Assembly (NCBI GenBank): GCA_964584255.1
Contig: CAZOZM010000005.1
Location: 62,001-126,000 of the forward strand
Direction: 5' to 3'
DNA length: 64,000 bases
Origin: UBA3775 sp964584255
GTDB lineage: Bacteria; Bacillota; Clostridia; Lachnospirales; Lachnospiraceae
Position 1 is the stretch's first letter; every line of letters begins with the position of its first letter. A program made the translations under genes and the position numbers. The notes under the pieces were generated by a model, which worked only from the letters and a program-made list of their open reading frames with translations, did no database searches and was not told the origin of the DNA. This document shows, piece after piece, positions 16,868 through 25,776 of the stretch.

Positions 16868-19165
16868 TCAGCCTGTCGTTCTTTCGATGTCTGCAACTCC
16901 CGGAATCTGCCTCAGCTTTCTCATACACATCTCAAGCTGTTTTATGCCCTTGATTTCGAATGAAACAATAAGTGTGGACATTCCGTTCTTTGCCGTTCTC
17001 GCCGAAATTGAATTAATGTTTACATGATTTTCGGAAAGTATTCTTGTTGTATCAAGAAGAACTTTCTGCTGGTTCTCGGTATATATTCTTATTTCCGTAT
17101 TGTATACCGATTCATCCTGTTCCGGATTTTCAATGTTCCAGCTTGCTTCAATTACTCTCGGTCTGTCAGCTTCCGGAAGATTGATTATATTTATACAATC
17201 GGTTCTGTGGATTGAAATACCACGTCCCCTGGTTACAAATCCGACAATTTCATCACCCGGAACCGGTGCACAGCATTTTCCGAAATGTACATCCACATCA
17301 TCAACGCCTTTAACGACAATGGCTCCATGATTTTTGGATTCCTTTCTGGCCGGATCCTTATCCGTATATGTTGCAAGAATTGCTTCCGGAGATTCATTTT
17401 TACGCTTCTTTTCCAGTCGGTCATGGCTTTCATTTAACTTACTTACTACCTGACCTTCCTTTAAGGAACCGTGTCCTATTGATGCAAGCAGAGAATCCCA
17501 ATCCTTGAAACCGTATCTTGCCATACAGGATTCCATATATTCGGGTTTAAGAAGTTCATTAAGCGCAATTGCCTTCGTCCTGCAGTAGGCAATAAGCATT
17601 TCACGCCCTCTTATGATATTGTCCTCTTTAAGTTCGGTCTTAAACCACTGGTTTATCTTGTTTCTTGCCTTTGTACTTTTTGCAATTTTAAGCCAGTCAC
17701 GGCTTGGTCCCTTCACATTTTGGGAGGTGAGTATTTCTATACGGTCTCCGTTTTTTATTACATATTCAATAGGGACAAGCTTTCCATTTACCTTGCCGCC
17801 CACCATGCGGTTACCGACCGCACTGTGAATTGCATATGCAAAATCCACTATGTTGCTTCCGAAAGGCAGTCTGATTACATCACCGGTCGGCGTGAAAGCA
17901 TAAACATCCTCCGAAAACAGATCCAGGTCACTCTTAACAAGATTAAGAAATTCCTTATTGTCCTTTGATTCCCTCTGCCATTCAAGAATTTCACGAAGCC
18001 ATGTGAGCTTTTCGCCCTCACTGTTTTCCGACTTCTTTCCATCCTGGCTTTCCTTATATTTCCAATGGGCAGCAATACCATATTCAGCAGTTTTATGCAT
18101 TTCATATGTTCTTATCTGAATTTCCACCGGTCTTCCGGTCGAGCTGATAAGCGTTGTATGAAGTGACTGGTACATATTCGGCTTTGGCATTGCTATATAA
18201 TCTTTAAACCTGCCCGGCATAGGCTTATACATCTCGTGTATCACACCGAGTACCGCATAGCAGTCCCTCACGGAATCTACTATGATTCTGACTGCAAACA
18301 GGTCATAAATCTGATCAATAGTCTTGTTTTTGTTTACCATCTTTCTGTAGATGGAAAAGAAATGCTTTGCACGTCCGTCAACCTGAGCCTTTATGCCGCA
18401 CTTTTCAAGCTGACCGTTTACCTCAGAAACGATCTGCGCGATGAAAGCCTCTCTTTCAAATCTTGTGGCATTAATCTGCTCCGCTATGTCCTTATATACA
18501 TCCGGATGAAGATATTTAAGTGAAAGGTCATCCAGCTCGGTTTTTATCATGCTGATACCGAGTCTCTGTGCAAGAGGTGAATATATCTCCAGCGTTTCTC
18601 TTGATATTTCTATCTGCTTTTCCGGCTTCTGGTATTTAAGTGTTCTCATATTATGAAGCCTGTCCGCAAGCTTTATAATGATAACCCTTATATCCTTCGC
18701 CATCGACAGAAACATTTTTCTGAGATTCTCAGCCTGAACCTCAACCTTGTCATGACTGTATTTAAGTTTTGTAAGTTTCGTTACTCCGTCAACAAGAAGA
18801 AATACTTCTTCTCCGAACATTTCCTTCATCTGCCCGTCGGTAACGGAAGTATCTTCAAGTACATCATGCAGAAGCCCTGCCATAATGGTTTCTTTGTCCA
18901 TTTCAAGCTCTGCCAATATGATTGCAACGGAAAGAGGATGAATTATATATGGTTCTCCCGATTTTCTCTTTTGATCTCCATGGGATTTTTTCGCAAATTC
19001 ATATGCGGTTTCTATTCGTCCCACATCCGTTGACGGATGATACTTTTTAATTACGGCCACGAGATGCTCAAAAAGCACTTCCGGTGCAGTAAATTCTTTC
19101 ATGTAACCGATAATCCCGTGTGGGTTTCGTACTATACTTCCTTCAGGCATTGGTGCATCTACCAT
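16868..19165 (-). CDS. relA: Bifunctional (p)ppGpp synthetase/hydrolase, Rel
   Basis: Stringent-response enzyme that makes and degrades (p)ppGpp. The domains are in order: HD hydrolase with LLHDVLEDT near residue 98 and KLADRLHNMRTL near 175, synthetase with KHFFSIYRKM and DLFAVRIIV near 265-300, TGS domain near 405-465 (DVYAFTPTGDV), helical and zinc-finger region with KCCAPVPGDEIVG near 600, and C-terminal ACT domain from about 685. Both catalytic halves look intact. GGAGG lies 7 bases before the ATG at 19165; the ATG at 19171 would overlap the binding site too closely, so I chose the inner one (765 residues). Confidence 0.97.
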   Translation of the reverse strand: MVDAPMPEGSIVRNPHGIIGYMKEFTAPEVLFEHLVAVIKKYHPSTDVGRIETAYEFAKKSHGDQKRKSGEPYIIHPLSVAIILAELEMDKETIMAGLLHDVLEDTSVTDGQMKEMFGEEVFLLVDGVTKLTKLKYSHDKVEVQAENLRKMFLSMAKDIRVIIIKLADRLHNMRTLKYQKPEKQIEISRETLEIYSPLAQRLGISMIKTELDDLSLKYLHPDVYKDIAEQINATRFEREAFIAQIVSEVNGQLEKCGIKAQVDGRAKHFFSIYRKMVNKNKTIDQIYDLFAVRIIVDSVRDCYAVLGVIHEMYKPMPGRFKDYIAMPKPNMYQSLHTTLISSTGRPVEIQIRTYEMHKTAEYGIAAHWKYKESQDGKKSENSEGEKLTWLREILEWQRESKDNKEFLNLVKSDLDLFSEDVYAFTPTGDVIRLPFGSNIVDFAYAIHSAVGNRMVGGKVNGKLVPIEYVIKNGDRIEILTSQNVKGPSRDWLKIAKSTKARNKINQWFKTELKEDNIIRGREMLIAYCRTKAIALNELLKPEYMESCMARYGFKDWDSLLASIGHGSLKEGQVVSKLNESHDRLEKKRKNESPEAILATYTDKDPARKESKNHGAIVVKGVDDVDVHFGKCCAPVPGDEIVGFVTRGRGISIHRTDCINIINLPEADRPRVIEASWNIENPEQDESVYNTEIRIYTENQQKVLLDTTRILSENHVNINSISARTAKNGMSTLIVSFEIKGIKQLEMCMRKLRQIPGVADIERTTG

Positions 19166-19198
19166 ATTCATTCCTCCTTCCCTTGTTATTTACATTTC

Positions 19199-19723
19199 TC
19201 AGGCTCCGGGATACTTTACAACACTTTCAACCGAATATCCTTTAAGTTTATCTCTTCCCTTAAGACCTTCAAGTTCCATAAGGAAGATGATTCTTACCAC
19301 TTCTCCTCCAAGTCTTCCAACCAGTTTTGCAATTGCTTCAACCGTTCCCCCTGTTGCAATAAGGTCATCAACAATTACAACCTTCTGACCCGGTTTTATG
19401 GAATCCGCATGAAGCTGGATTTCGGCTGTGCCGTATTCAAGTTCATAGGTTTCCGTCACCGTTTCCCTTGGAAGCTTTCCTTTCTTTCTGGCTAAAACGA
19501 AGGATTTATTCTTATTGTAAGCTATCGGAGCTCCAAAGATGAATCCGCGGCTTTCTGCTCCTACCAGCACGTCAAAGTCAACTCCCTCAAGAAGACCTTC
19601 AAGGCTGTCTATGGCAAGCTTCAGTCCGTCCGGGTCTGCTATTACACTTGTAACATCCCTGAACATAATTCCCGGTTCCGGAAAATCCGGAATTGTCAAA
19701 ACATAATCCGCAACTGTTTTCAT
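19199..19723 (-). CDS. apt: Adenine phosphoribosyltransferase
   Basis: Salvages adenine with PRPP to AMP. The product is 174 residues, the standard length. FPEPGIMFRDVT lies near residue 14, GAESRGFIFGAP near 54 and the PRPP loop VVIVDDLIATGGT near 118. An in-frame ATG at 19744 is less likely because GGAG lies 8 bases before the ATG at 19723. It is the first gene of the apt-relA-yqgX-hemZ series; the recJ gene that often precedes it is absent, the upstream neighbour being the polysaccharide locus. Confidence 0.95.
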   Translation of the reverse strand: MKTVADYVLTIPDFPEPGIMFRDVTSVIADPDGLKLAIDSLEGLLEGVDFDVLVGAESRGFIFGAPIAYNKNKSFVLARKKGKLPRETVTETYELEYGTAEIQLHADSIKPGQKVVIVDDLIATGGTVEAIAKLVGRLGGEVVRIIFLMELEGLKGRDKLKGYSVESVVKYPGA

Positions 19724-19759
19724 CTCAAAATCTCCATTTCGCATTAATTTTATCTTAAA

Positions 19760-19788
19760 ATGTTACCACAAACGTGCGTAAATAACAA
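19760..19788 (-). promoter_or_regulatory. Probable promoter of the apt-relA operon
   Basis: Minus strand TTGTTA (19783-19788), 17-base spacer, TAACAT (19760-19765), 36 bases before the apt start. It lies in the only gap between the polysaccharide locus and apt; no clear terminator separates the two units. Confidence 0.45.
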
Positions 19789-19830
19789 CTGTTTTTCTGT
19801 GGTATAACCGACTTCGGATTCATTAAAAAA

Positions 19831-20760
19831 CTATACATAAATCCAATATGCCATTTTTCTGAGCAATCCGCTTTTGGTGAATCCTCTTTTGAAAAGAATT
19901 CTGATTTTTTGCGGTTTTGATACCGTTTCAAGCCGTATATAATCGTCAAGCACTCCCGCGTTCTCCGACGAGAGTTTTTCGTAGAAGCAGCTCTTAAAGG
20001 CTTTGGCCTGATCATACGTTTTTTTCAGACTTGATTTAATGTCGCCTCCGCAGAATACTCTTTTAAATACATATCCCGGGTTGTTTACTTTCTTTGCGCC
20101 TACGGTATTGTCCCCATGCTGGCAATAGTAAATAAGCGGTTCTTCGATAAAACATATTTTTCCGAAAGCCGCTGCCGCCAGTGAAAACCACCAGTCATGC
20201 ATAATCGCCTTTTCGGGAATCTCACTGCACATTTCCAGAAGTGCCCTGTTTACCATCATTGTACATCCGGTGACATTTCCCTGAACCAAAACATCGGAAA
20301 ATTTTCCTCTTTCCGGCTCAAGTGACTGATACCGGCTCATCAGTCCGAGTTCCTTCTTTTTGTCATCATCGAAGACCATCGCATCTCCATGCACCAGAAT
20401 CGGACATTTTTTCCCTTTTTCCGCTTCCGCTTTCTTCATTTTACCGAGAGTCACTTCAATCTTTTCCGGTTTCCAGACATCATCCTGGTCACAGAACATT
20501 ACATATTCCGAATCCGTATACTTAAACAAATGACTGAAGTTGTTCTTTGCACCACCGGTCCGTATGCCGTCTTCCACCAGCTGAATTTCGTGCTGCGGAT
20601 AAAGCTCCATGAAATCTTTAATGATTTTCACTGTACCGTCATCCGAACCGTCATCATGAATAAAAAGTCTCCATTCAGAATCCGTCTGCGCAACCAGGGA
20701 TTCAAGCTGTTTCCTTATATACTTTTCACCGTTATATGTTGCCAGAAGTATATCCGTCAT
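19831..20760 (-). CDS. Glycosyltransferase family 2, rhamnosyltransferase-like (last gene of polysaccharide locus)
   Basis: GT2 enzyme of 309 residues that transfers a sugar, likely rhamnose, in surface polysaccharide assembly. It has ILLATYNGEKYIRKQLESL near residue 4, the DDGSDDGT donor site near 38 and CDQDDVWKPEKI (DXD-type) near 93. Residues MHDWWFSLAAAAFG, with the catalytic acid, lie near 190. The C-terminal helix is hydrophobic (LLRKMAYWIYV). The start ATG overlaps the upstream stop as TGATG, with AAGGA 7 bases away, so translation is coupled. Confidence 0.88.
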   Translation of the reverse strand: MTDILLATYNGEKYIRKQLESLVAQTDSEWRLFIHDDGSDDGTVKIIKDFMELYPQHEIQLVEDGIRTGGAKNNFSHLFKYTDSEYVMFCDQDDVWKPEKIEVTLGKMKKAEAEKGKKCPILVHGDAMVFDDDKKKELGLMSRYQSLEPERGKFSDVLVQGNVTGCTMMVNRALLEMCSEIPEKAIMHDWWFSLAAAAFGKICFIEEPLIYYCQHGDNTVGAKKVNNPGYVFKRVFCGGDIKSSLKKTYDQAKAFKSCFYEKLSSENAGVLDDYIRLETVSKPQKIRILFKRGFTKSGLLRKMAYWIYV

Positions 20761-23594
20761 CACAGCATCCTTTCCTTGTAAAAATCAACCGCATTCCTTA
20801 TTTCACCCGTACAGAATTTGTCATCTATTTTAAGTGCCGCTGCCGTTTCGTCACTCAGCAGCTCTTCTTTGATGATAAGGGAATACATATCTTCGGCAAA
20901 TTGAGTCGAGACCGGTTCAGGAACAAGTGCCTCACCCATCGATGAAATGTAGTCGGAAACATATTCCCTGATACCTTCATGAATTCTCACGATTTCCTCA
21001 CTGTAAAGTTCATTTACCATTTCAGTGAAAACAGGTTTTCCGTCCTTATCAATTCTCTCCAGCTGACCATCCGGTGCAATCAGAACACTTTCCATAAGGA
21101 GGTGATATCTGTGGATTGCCGATTCGGAAACAATCTGGTCCGCATCGTTGTCGATGAAAAATCCGGTTATCGTATTCCCGCTTACTGCTTCCGGTTTTTT
21201 CTTTTCATCCGTTGCAAAATATCTGCCGTCAAAACCTCTTTCCGTTATCAGGGAAAGATAATACTGAATTGAACCGCTGTATCCGATGTCGCTGAGAAGG
21301 ATCCGCGCATCTTTTTCTATTCCGTCCAGGACACCGTTAATGTATCCGAGATAGTTTTCTCTTTCCTTGCGGCAGATTTCGAGAAATTCTTCCTTATGCT
21401 CATTTATTATCTTCTCAGCCCGCTGTTTCTGATCCGGCAGAATTATTTCCCTGTCAGCCTCTTCCGAAATATCATATCCGTATCTTGTCTTGAAAAGTTC
21501 CTTCATACTTCCCACATAGTACATCTCAAGCGGAAGGAAAAGATCCTCTTCATTCCTTACGGATGCAACCGAAAGTGCTCTCCTTGATACATATATATAT
21601 TCCGATTCCGGAAGTTTTTCACTCTTTCCGACGCTGCTGTTTCTGAACATCTCATATATTTCCCTGAGAAGATAACCCTCTCTTGCACAGAAAAGCACCT
21701 TCTCAGCCTTGGTTTTTACAGCTTCACTGCACAGATAGAGAATATAATCCAACACTGCCGGTCCGAAGAAGGCATATCCCACCTCTCTGCCGCCGACATT
21801 ATTAAGCTTCAGTTCCGAGTCATTTAAACGGAAAGGATTTCCGAAGCATTTGTTTAAAACCAGTCCCTTCATCACCGCTTCTGACGGATTCTCCGCGTTC
21901 AGAATCCTTATTCTGCGACCGACGTTACTCAACTCAAAAAGCGAATTCTGGGACATTATATGATAGTTCGATATCTTATAATCTCCGGCCAGCTGCACGT
22001 CAGAAACCTCGTTGTCCCCGATATGCAGGCATTTCTTCATATGCCCTTTAGCATCCGTCATGCTTTCGGAATAGTATTTCCACATTGAACCGTTGTCTTT
22101 TCTCAGATTCATTTCCGATGAAAGAAGCAGACCGTCAAAATCAGCCTCCGTAATACCTGCTTTTGCCAAAAGACTTAGTATGTCCTGTCGTCTGAGATAC
22201 ATATCGGTAATCACATAAACTTTCTTGCCGAGCTTATATTTTGCATACTTTAAGACTTCTGCCATTTCTAAATCCGGAACGCAGATGTTCTCTTCGACTG
22301 AAATTTCAATTTCCTTAAGACGTTCTGTCTGATTTGCATCAAAAAAGCCGTTTGAAAGCATTCTGCCGTAGATGTCATCCAAATCGCAATCGTTATCCGG
22401 GTTAATTCTGCGGCATTCTTCCTCTGCCACAAGCCGTCTGTTTTTAAAATCCGTTTTGAAGCCGAATTCTCTGTCTGCAGCAATTTCCACAAGTCCATAT
22501 GCTTCTGACGGTGTCGAAATTCTTCTCAGAATAAGTGTATCAAATATATCAAATGATACTGCTTCGTATTCGGATATTTCCTCTCTCAGGTGGTCATATG
22601 ATTTTGCAAGATACTGATTCAGATTTTTGTTTCCGTAGTTATAGAGATAGGTTCCCTGTTTTTCCTGCTTCACAAGCACATTGAATCCATTATGTCTGCA
22701 TACAATCCCAAGGCATCTTTCAAACGCATGTGCAATTGTTCCATCCGTCTGTCCGACCTCCTTAGGAAAATCCTCCGTCTTTAAGCCGGATTCCAAAAAC
22801 TGTCTGACCGCCTCCGTGCGGGCAATGAACATTGTTCCCATCGGATAGTCAATGTAGTTATCCTCACATGAGGCTTCCACCTTTATCATGTCAAGAAGCT
22901 GTCGTCCCGCCGCTCTGTTTTGAAGCCATGTATGTCCCCAGTAAGGCATGCATTTAAAAGAATCCGGATAAAGAAGTCCAACTTTCTCTTCATGTACAAG
23001 CGCATAGAAATTGCATCTTACGGTTTCTTCACTTCCCATGAGACCGTCAAGAAGATATTTTCTCCATTCCGTCTGTTCTCCGCCGGTAAAAAGTGATTTC
23101 TTGCTGTGAATATGGCAGACATAGTCGTATTCGGAAAGCTCTTTTCCAAATGCTGCAACAAACGGAGCCACGTCTCTTCCTCTGTTCGGAACAAACTTTA
23201 TTATAACTTTCCCTGCGTTCTTTATCTTTTCAAACCTCTGTCTGACATAGTCTTCTTTTTCCCTGTCAGTCATGGAGACAAGTATATCAAACGCAAAAGG
23301 AATGTTTTCAAAATAAGATGCAAACTCCTCCGTAAGATCCGTATAGAACAGATGGAGCTGAATTGCAAAACTTCCTTTGAATTCAAATTTTACGGCCTCA
23401 TTTACATCAATTTCAGTCCTGTCATACAGTTCCGGCAATACGTTCATTGCATTCCAGACCTTGTACGATGACATGTTTTTAAATGCAAAACCGAATGTCC
23501 TGTAAAAACCGCCTTTGAGCCTGTTTCTCGTGCTGTAACTCACCGGCAGTTTTTTATATGTGTTTCTTAGAAAATTAAATATCTTTTCCCTCAC
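20760..23594 (-). CDS. Rhamnan synthesis F (RgpF) domain fused to a HAD-type domain
   Basis: Large fusion of 944 residues. Residues about 65-330 match the RgpF family of polyrhamnose glycosyltransferases (PNRGRDVAPFVAAFG, then HIHSKKS and the YPMGTMFIARTEA segment). Residues about 345-540 form a HAD domain with motif I SFDIFDTLILR, TDMYLRRQDI and GDNEVSDVQLAG, all acidic residues kept. The last 400 residues are an uncharacterised helical region that often accompanies this HAD type. It probably adds rhamnose residues and carries out an unknown phospho-transfer or scaffold function. GTG at 23594 with GGAG 6 bases upstream is the likely start; a TTG at 23606 is poorer. Confidence 0.82.
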   Translation of the reverse strand: MREKIFNFLRNTYKKLPVSYSTRNRLKGGFYRTFGFAFKNMSSYKVWNAMNVLPELYDRTEIDVNEAVKFEFKGSFAIQLHLFYTDLTEEFASYFENIPFAFDILVSMTDREKEDYVRQRFEKIKNAGKVIIKFVPNRGRDVAPFVAAFGKELSEYDYVCHIHSKKSLFTGGEQTEWRKYLLDGLMGSEETVRCNFYALVHEEKVGLLYPDSFKCMPYWGHTWLQNRAAGRQLLDMIKVEASCEDNYIDYPMGTMFIARTEAVRQFLESGLKTEDFPKEVGQTDGTIAHAFERCLGIVCRHNGFNVLVKQEKQGTYLYNYGNKNLNQYLAKSYDHLREEISEYEAVSFDIFDTLILRRISTPSEAYGLVEIAADREFGFKTDFKNRRLVAEEECRRINPDNDCDLDDIYGRMLSNGFFDANQTERLKEIEISVEENICVPDLEMAEVLKYAKYKLGKKVYVITDMYLRRQDILSLLAKAGITEADFDGLLLSSEMNLRKDNGSMWKYYSESMTDAKGHMKKCLHIGDNEVSDVQLAGDYKISNYHIMSQNSLFELSNVGRRIRILNAENPSEAVMKGLVLNKCFGNPFRLNDSELKLNNVGGREVGYAFFGPAVLDYILYLCSEAVKTKAEKVLFCAREGYLLREIYEMFRNSSVGKSEKLPESEYIYVSRRALSVASVRNEEDLFLPLEMYYVGSMKELFKTRYGYDISEEADREIILPDQKQRAEKIINEHKEEFLEICRKERENYLGYINGVLDGIEKDARILLSDIGYSGSIQYYLSLITERGFDGRYFATDEKKKPEAVSGNTITGFFIDNDADQIVSESAIHRYHLLMESVLIAPDGQLERIDKDGKPVFTEMVNELYSEEIVRIHEGIREYVSDYISSMGEALVPEPVSTQFAEDMYSLIIKEELLSDETAAALKIDDKFCTGEIRNAVDFYKERML

Positions 23595-23621
23595 GCCAAA
23601 CTCCAAATCCGGGACCCGGTA

Positions 23622-24782
23622 TCATCGGTTCATATATCGGTCAACCTTTTTTTCAAGTCCCATTTTATAGACCCTGCTGCTCTTTATATATTCAAGCTCT
23701 TTTTCAAGCCTGCCGACCTTTTCGAGAAGTTCCAGACAGATTCCGTCCTTTTTTTCCGCCATATCTTTATAATATGAAACTGTTCCCGTCAAGTCATTAA
23801 GACAGCTGACAATCTCCGATTTAAAAATATCAGAATCAAGGAAATGACTGCCGCCCGCTTTCATTTCACCGGCATATTTTCCCGTAACCCTGAAAAACTT
23901 TTCACAGTCATCAAACAAACCGGCATTATTCTTTAATACACCGTTTATTGAATCAAGAATTTCATAATCCTTCTCATAAGGACTCACAATCCTGCCCTGC
24001 TCATCCTTACGGATAAAAGTATCCGGCACAATTCTGAGATTTTCAAGTCTGTAACGCTTCAAAACGGAAGCATAACTTCCCTCACCATAGATATAATTTA
24101 CAAAGTTGGAATCCATTTTCAGAAATGTATCAGTCAGCATCTTATCAACTGATGCCATTTCCATAAGTTCATCAAACGAAACATATTTACTTATTGATTC
24201 CGAATGCATCACCCAAAGTGCATTTATCGCTCTGAAAATGACAAAAGAAACAGGAACCGGAAAATCAAAATTCCACTCATAATCAATTATGACATAACCG
24301 TCATCCATCTTTATCACATTGTCGAAGATAAGGTCAAATATAAGCCCTCTGCATGCCTTAACGCCCGGCAGTTCTTCATCTCCGAACACTTTTACGAACT
24401 CTTCGCAGCTCCGGAATTCCTCAACCCCGATTGTTCCCGTTATTTTATTTACGAGCTTCAGGTAATCACTGACTGCACGGAGTATATTCTCTTTCTTTCC
24501 CTCCATTGCTGCATCAAGTATCATCGCATTGATGCTTTTTCCTTCCAGGAATTCAAAGCCTACGCTCATATCATCAGAACAGATACATTTGTTAAGAAAA
24601 TGAAGACCTTTCCCTGAATACAGCTCATAAACCGTCTTCATTTTTTTTACGTGCTCTCTGCTTTTTTCTGATAAGGCTGTCTTATAAACCTGTTTTTCTC
24701 CTTTGTCAGAAAGCACTATAGAAGTCTCTATCTGAAAAGGTTCTTTTCTTTCCTTTGTAATCTTTGAATAAATCTTCTTCAT
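23622..24782 (-). CDS. Kinase-fold protein with C-terminal coiled coil, WbdD kinase-like
   Basis: Protein of 386 residues. A nucleotide-binding Lys lies in KQVYKTALSEKS near residue 33. The APH/protein-kinase catalytic pattern D-x4-N (FDLIFDNVIKM) near 150 and IIDYEWNF near 165 act as the HxD and DFG equivalents. From about 335 to the end is a heptad-like charged helix (LEKVGRLEKELEYIKS). Kinase plus coiled coil, directly after a methyltransferase, is the arrangement of WbdD, which caps O-antigen chains by phosphorylation and methylation. Here the two activities are on separate proteins. Role as chain terminator is inferred. Starts 2 bases after the methyltransferase stop. Confidence 0.65.
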   Translation of the reverse strand: MKKIYSKITKERKEPFQIETSIVLSDKGEKQVYKTALSEKSREHVKKMKTVYELYSGKGLHFLNKCICSDDMSVGFEFLEGKSINAMILDAAMEGKKENILRAVSDYLKLVNKITGTIGVEEFRSCEEFVKVFGDEELPGVKACRGLIFDLIFDNVIKMDDGYVIIDYEWNFDFPVPVSFVIFRAINALWVMHSESISKYVSFDELMEMASVDKMLTDTFLKMDSNFVNYIYGEGSYASVLKRYRLENLRIVPDTFIRKDEQGRIVSPYEKDYEILDSINGVLKNNAGLFDDCEKFFRVTGKYAGEMKAGGSHFLDSDIFKSEIVSCLNDLTGTVSYYKDMAEKKDGICLELLEKVGRLEKELEYIKSSRVYKMGLEKKVDRYMNR

Positions 24783-24784
24783 GT

Positions 24785-25699
24785 CTACTGCTCCCCGACA
24801 CCCGCTTCAATAAAAAATGAGTTTGAAAAAACATCAAACATTCCTGCCTCTATGGCTGCATTTGTTGCCGCAGTCTCATTAAAAATTCTGACTCCCGTCT
24901 TATCATAGCAATCCATACTGCAGATAAGTTCCTTTGAATCCGGCATGAATTCATCTGAATAAATTCTGTCCGGGAATTTATAATCCGGGAACGGATAATA
25001 GAATTCTGATCTGTTTAATCCTGCTTCCCTAAGCATTTTGCAAAGCTCTTTTTTTGAAAATGTTCTCACGGCGGAAGAAGTATTCTTGTATCCTTCTATA
25101 CCGTCAAACATTACACCCGTATGGTCCTCATATGAGCCTGAAAAATACTTCATTCCGTATTTGTTTTCTATCGCAATAAGAAGCTTTCCGTCTTCTTTCA
25201 TATATCCTTTTATCTTCCTGAGGAAGTCCACAAAAGGATTCTCCGTAGGAGTATAATATGCCGCATATTCCAAAACACCTATAAGAGTGATGTAGTCATA
25301 CTTTTCTTCAAGCTTTACATCATTGAAATTTCCGACCACGATTTCCAGATTGTCAAACTCACTGTTTCTGTGAGCATTTATCAGGGAACGTGTTTTTGAA
25401 AGATCAACACAGGTTACCGATGCAGCTTTTCTACATATTGCACCCGTAATTGCTCCGCATCCCGACCCGATTTCAAGCACTTTTGCATCTTTCTTAAAAG
25501 GATACCAGTCAAGAATGTTTCTTCTTACCGGCGAAAAATGATAAAGTACCGGCCAGCGCGAATCCTTTTCAAGTATCTTCATTACATCTTTTTCATTTTT
25601 TATATATTCAAGCATTTCAAATTCTATATCGCCATCGCTGTAAGAATCTTCACCGCTGTAGAATTCATAGTTAATTGACACATTACCTATTTTGTCCAT
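24785..25699 (-). CDS. Class I SAM-dependent methyltransferase, probable polysaccharide-capping
   Basis: SAM motif VLEIGSGCGAITGA near residue 75 with CVDLSKTRSLIN as motif II, then YDYITLIGVLEYA near 145 and the family-typical IAIENKYGMKYFSG near 185. The 304-residue form starts at the ATG at 25699 with GGAAGGGG before it and reads MDKIGNVSINYEFYSGED. An in-frame ATG at 25747 has GGAGG only 2 bases away. An inverted repeat (CAAACGGA/TCCGTTTG) around 25722-25763 puts that RBS in a loop, which may control expression. The stop lies 2 bases before the kinase-like gene. Together they resemble a split WbdD. Confidence 0.8.
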   Translation of the reverse strand: MDKIGNVSINYEFYSGEDSYSDGDIEFEMLEYIKNEKDVMKILEKDSRWPVLYHFSPVRRNILDWYPFKKDAKVLEIGSGCGAITGAICRKAASVTCVDLSKTRSLINAHRNSEFDNLEIVVGNFNDVKLEEKYDYITLIGVLEYAAYYTPTENPFVDFLRKIKGYMKEDGKLLIAIENKYGMKYFSGSYEDHTGVMFDGIEGYKNTSSAVRTFSKKELCKMLREAGLNRSEFYYPFPDYKFPDRIYSDEFMPDSKELICSMDCYDKTGVRIFNETAATNAAIEAGMFDVFSNSFFIEAGVGEQ

Positions 25700-25776
25700 T
25701 AGGCCCCTTCCCATCAGATAAAACCTGCAAACGGAAGATACTTTCATATCCTCCGTTTGTATGAATTATCGCATTA

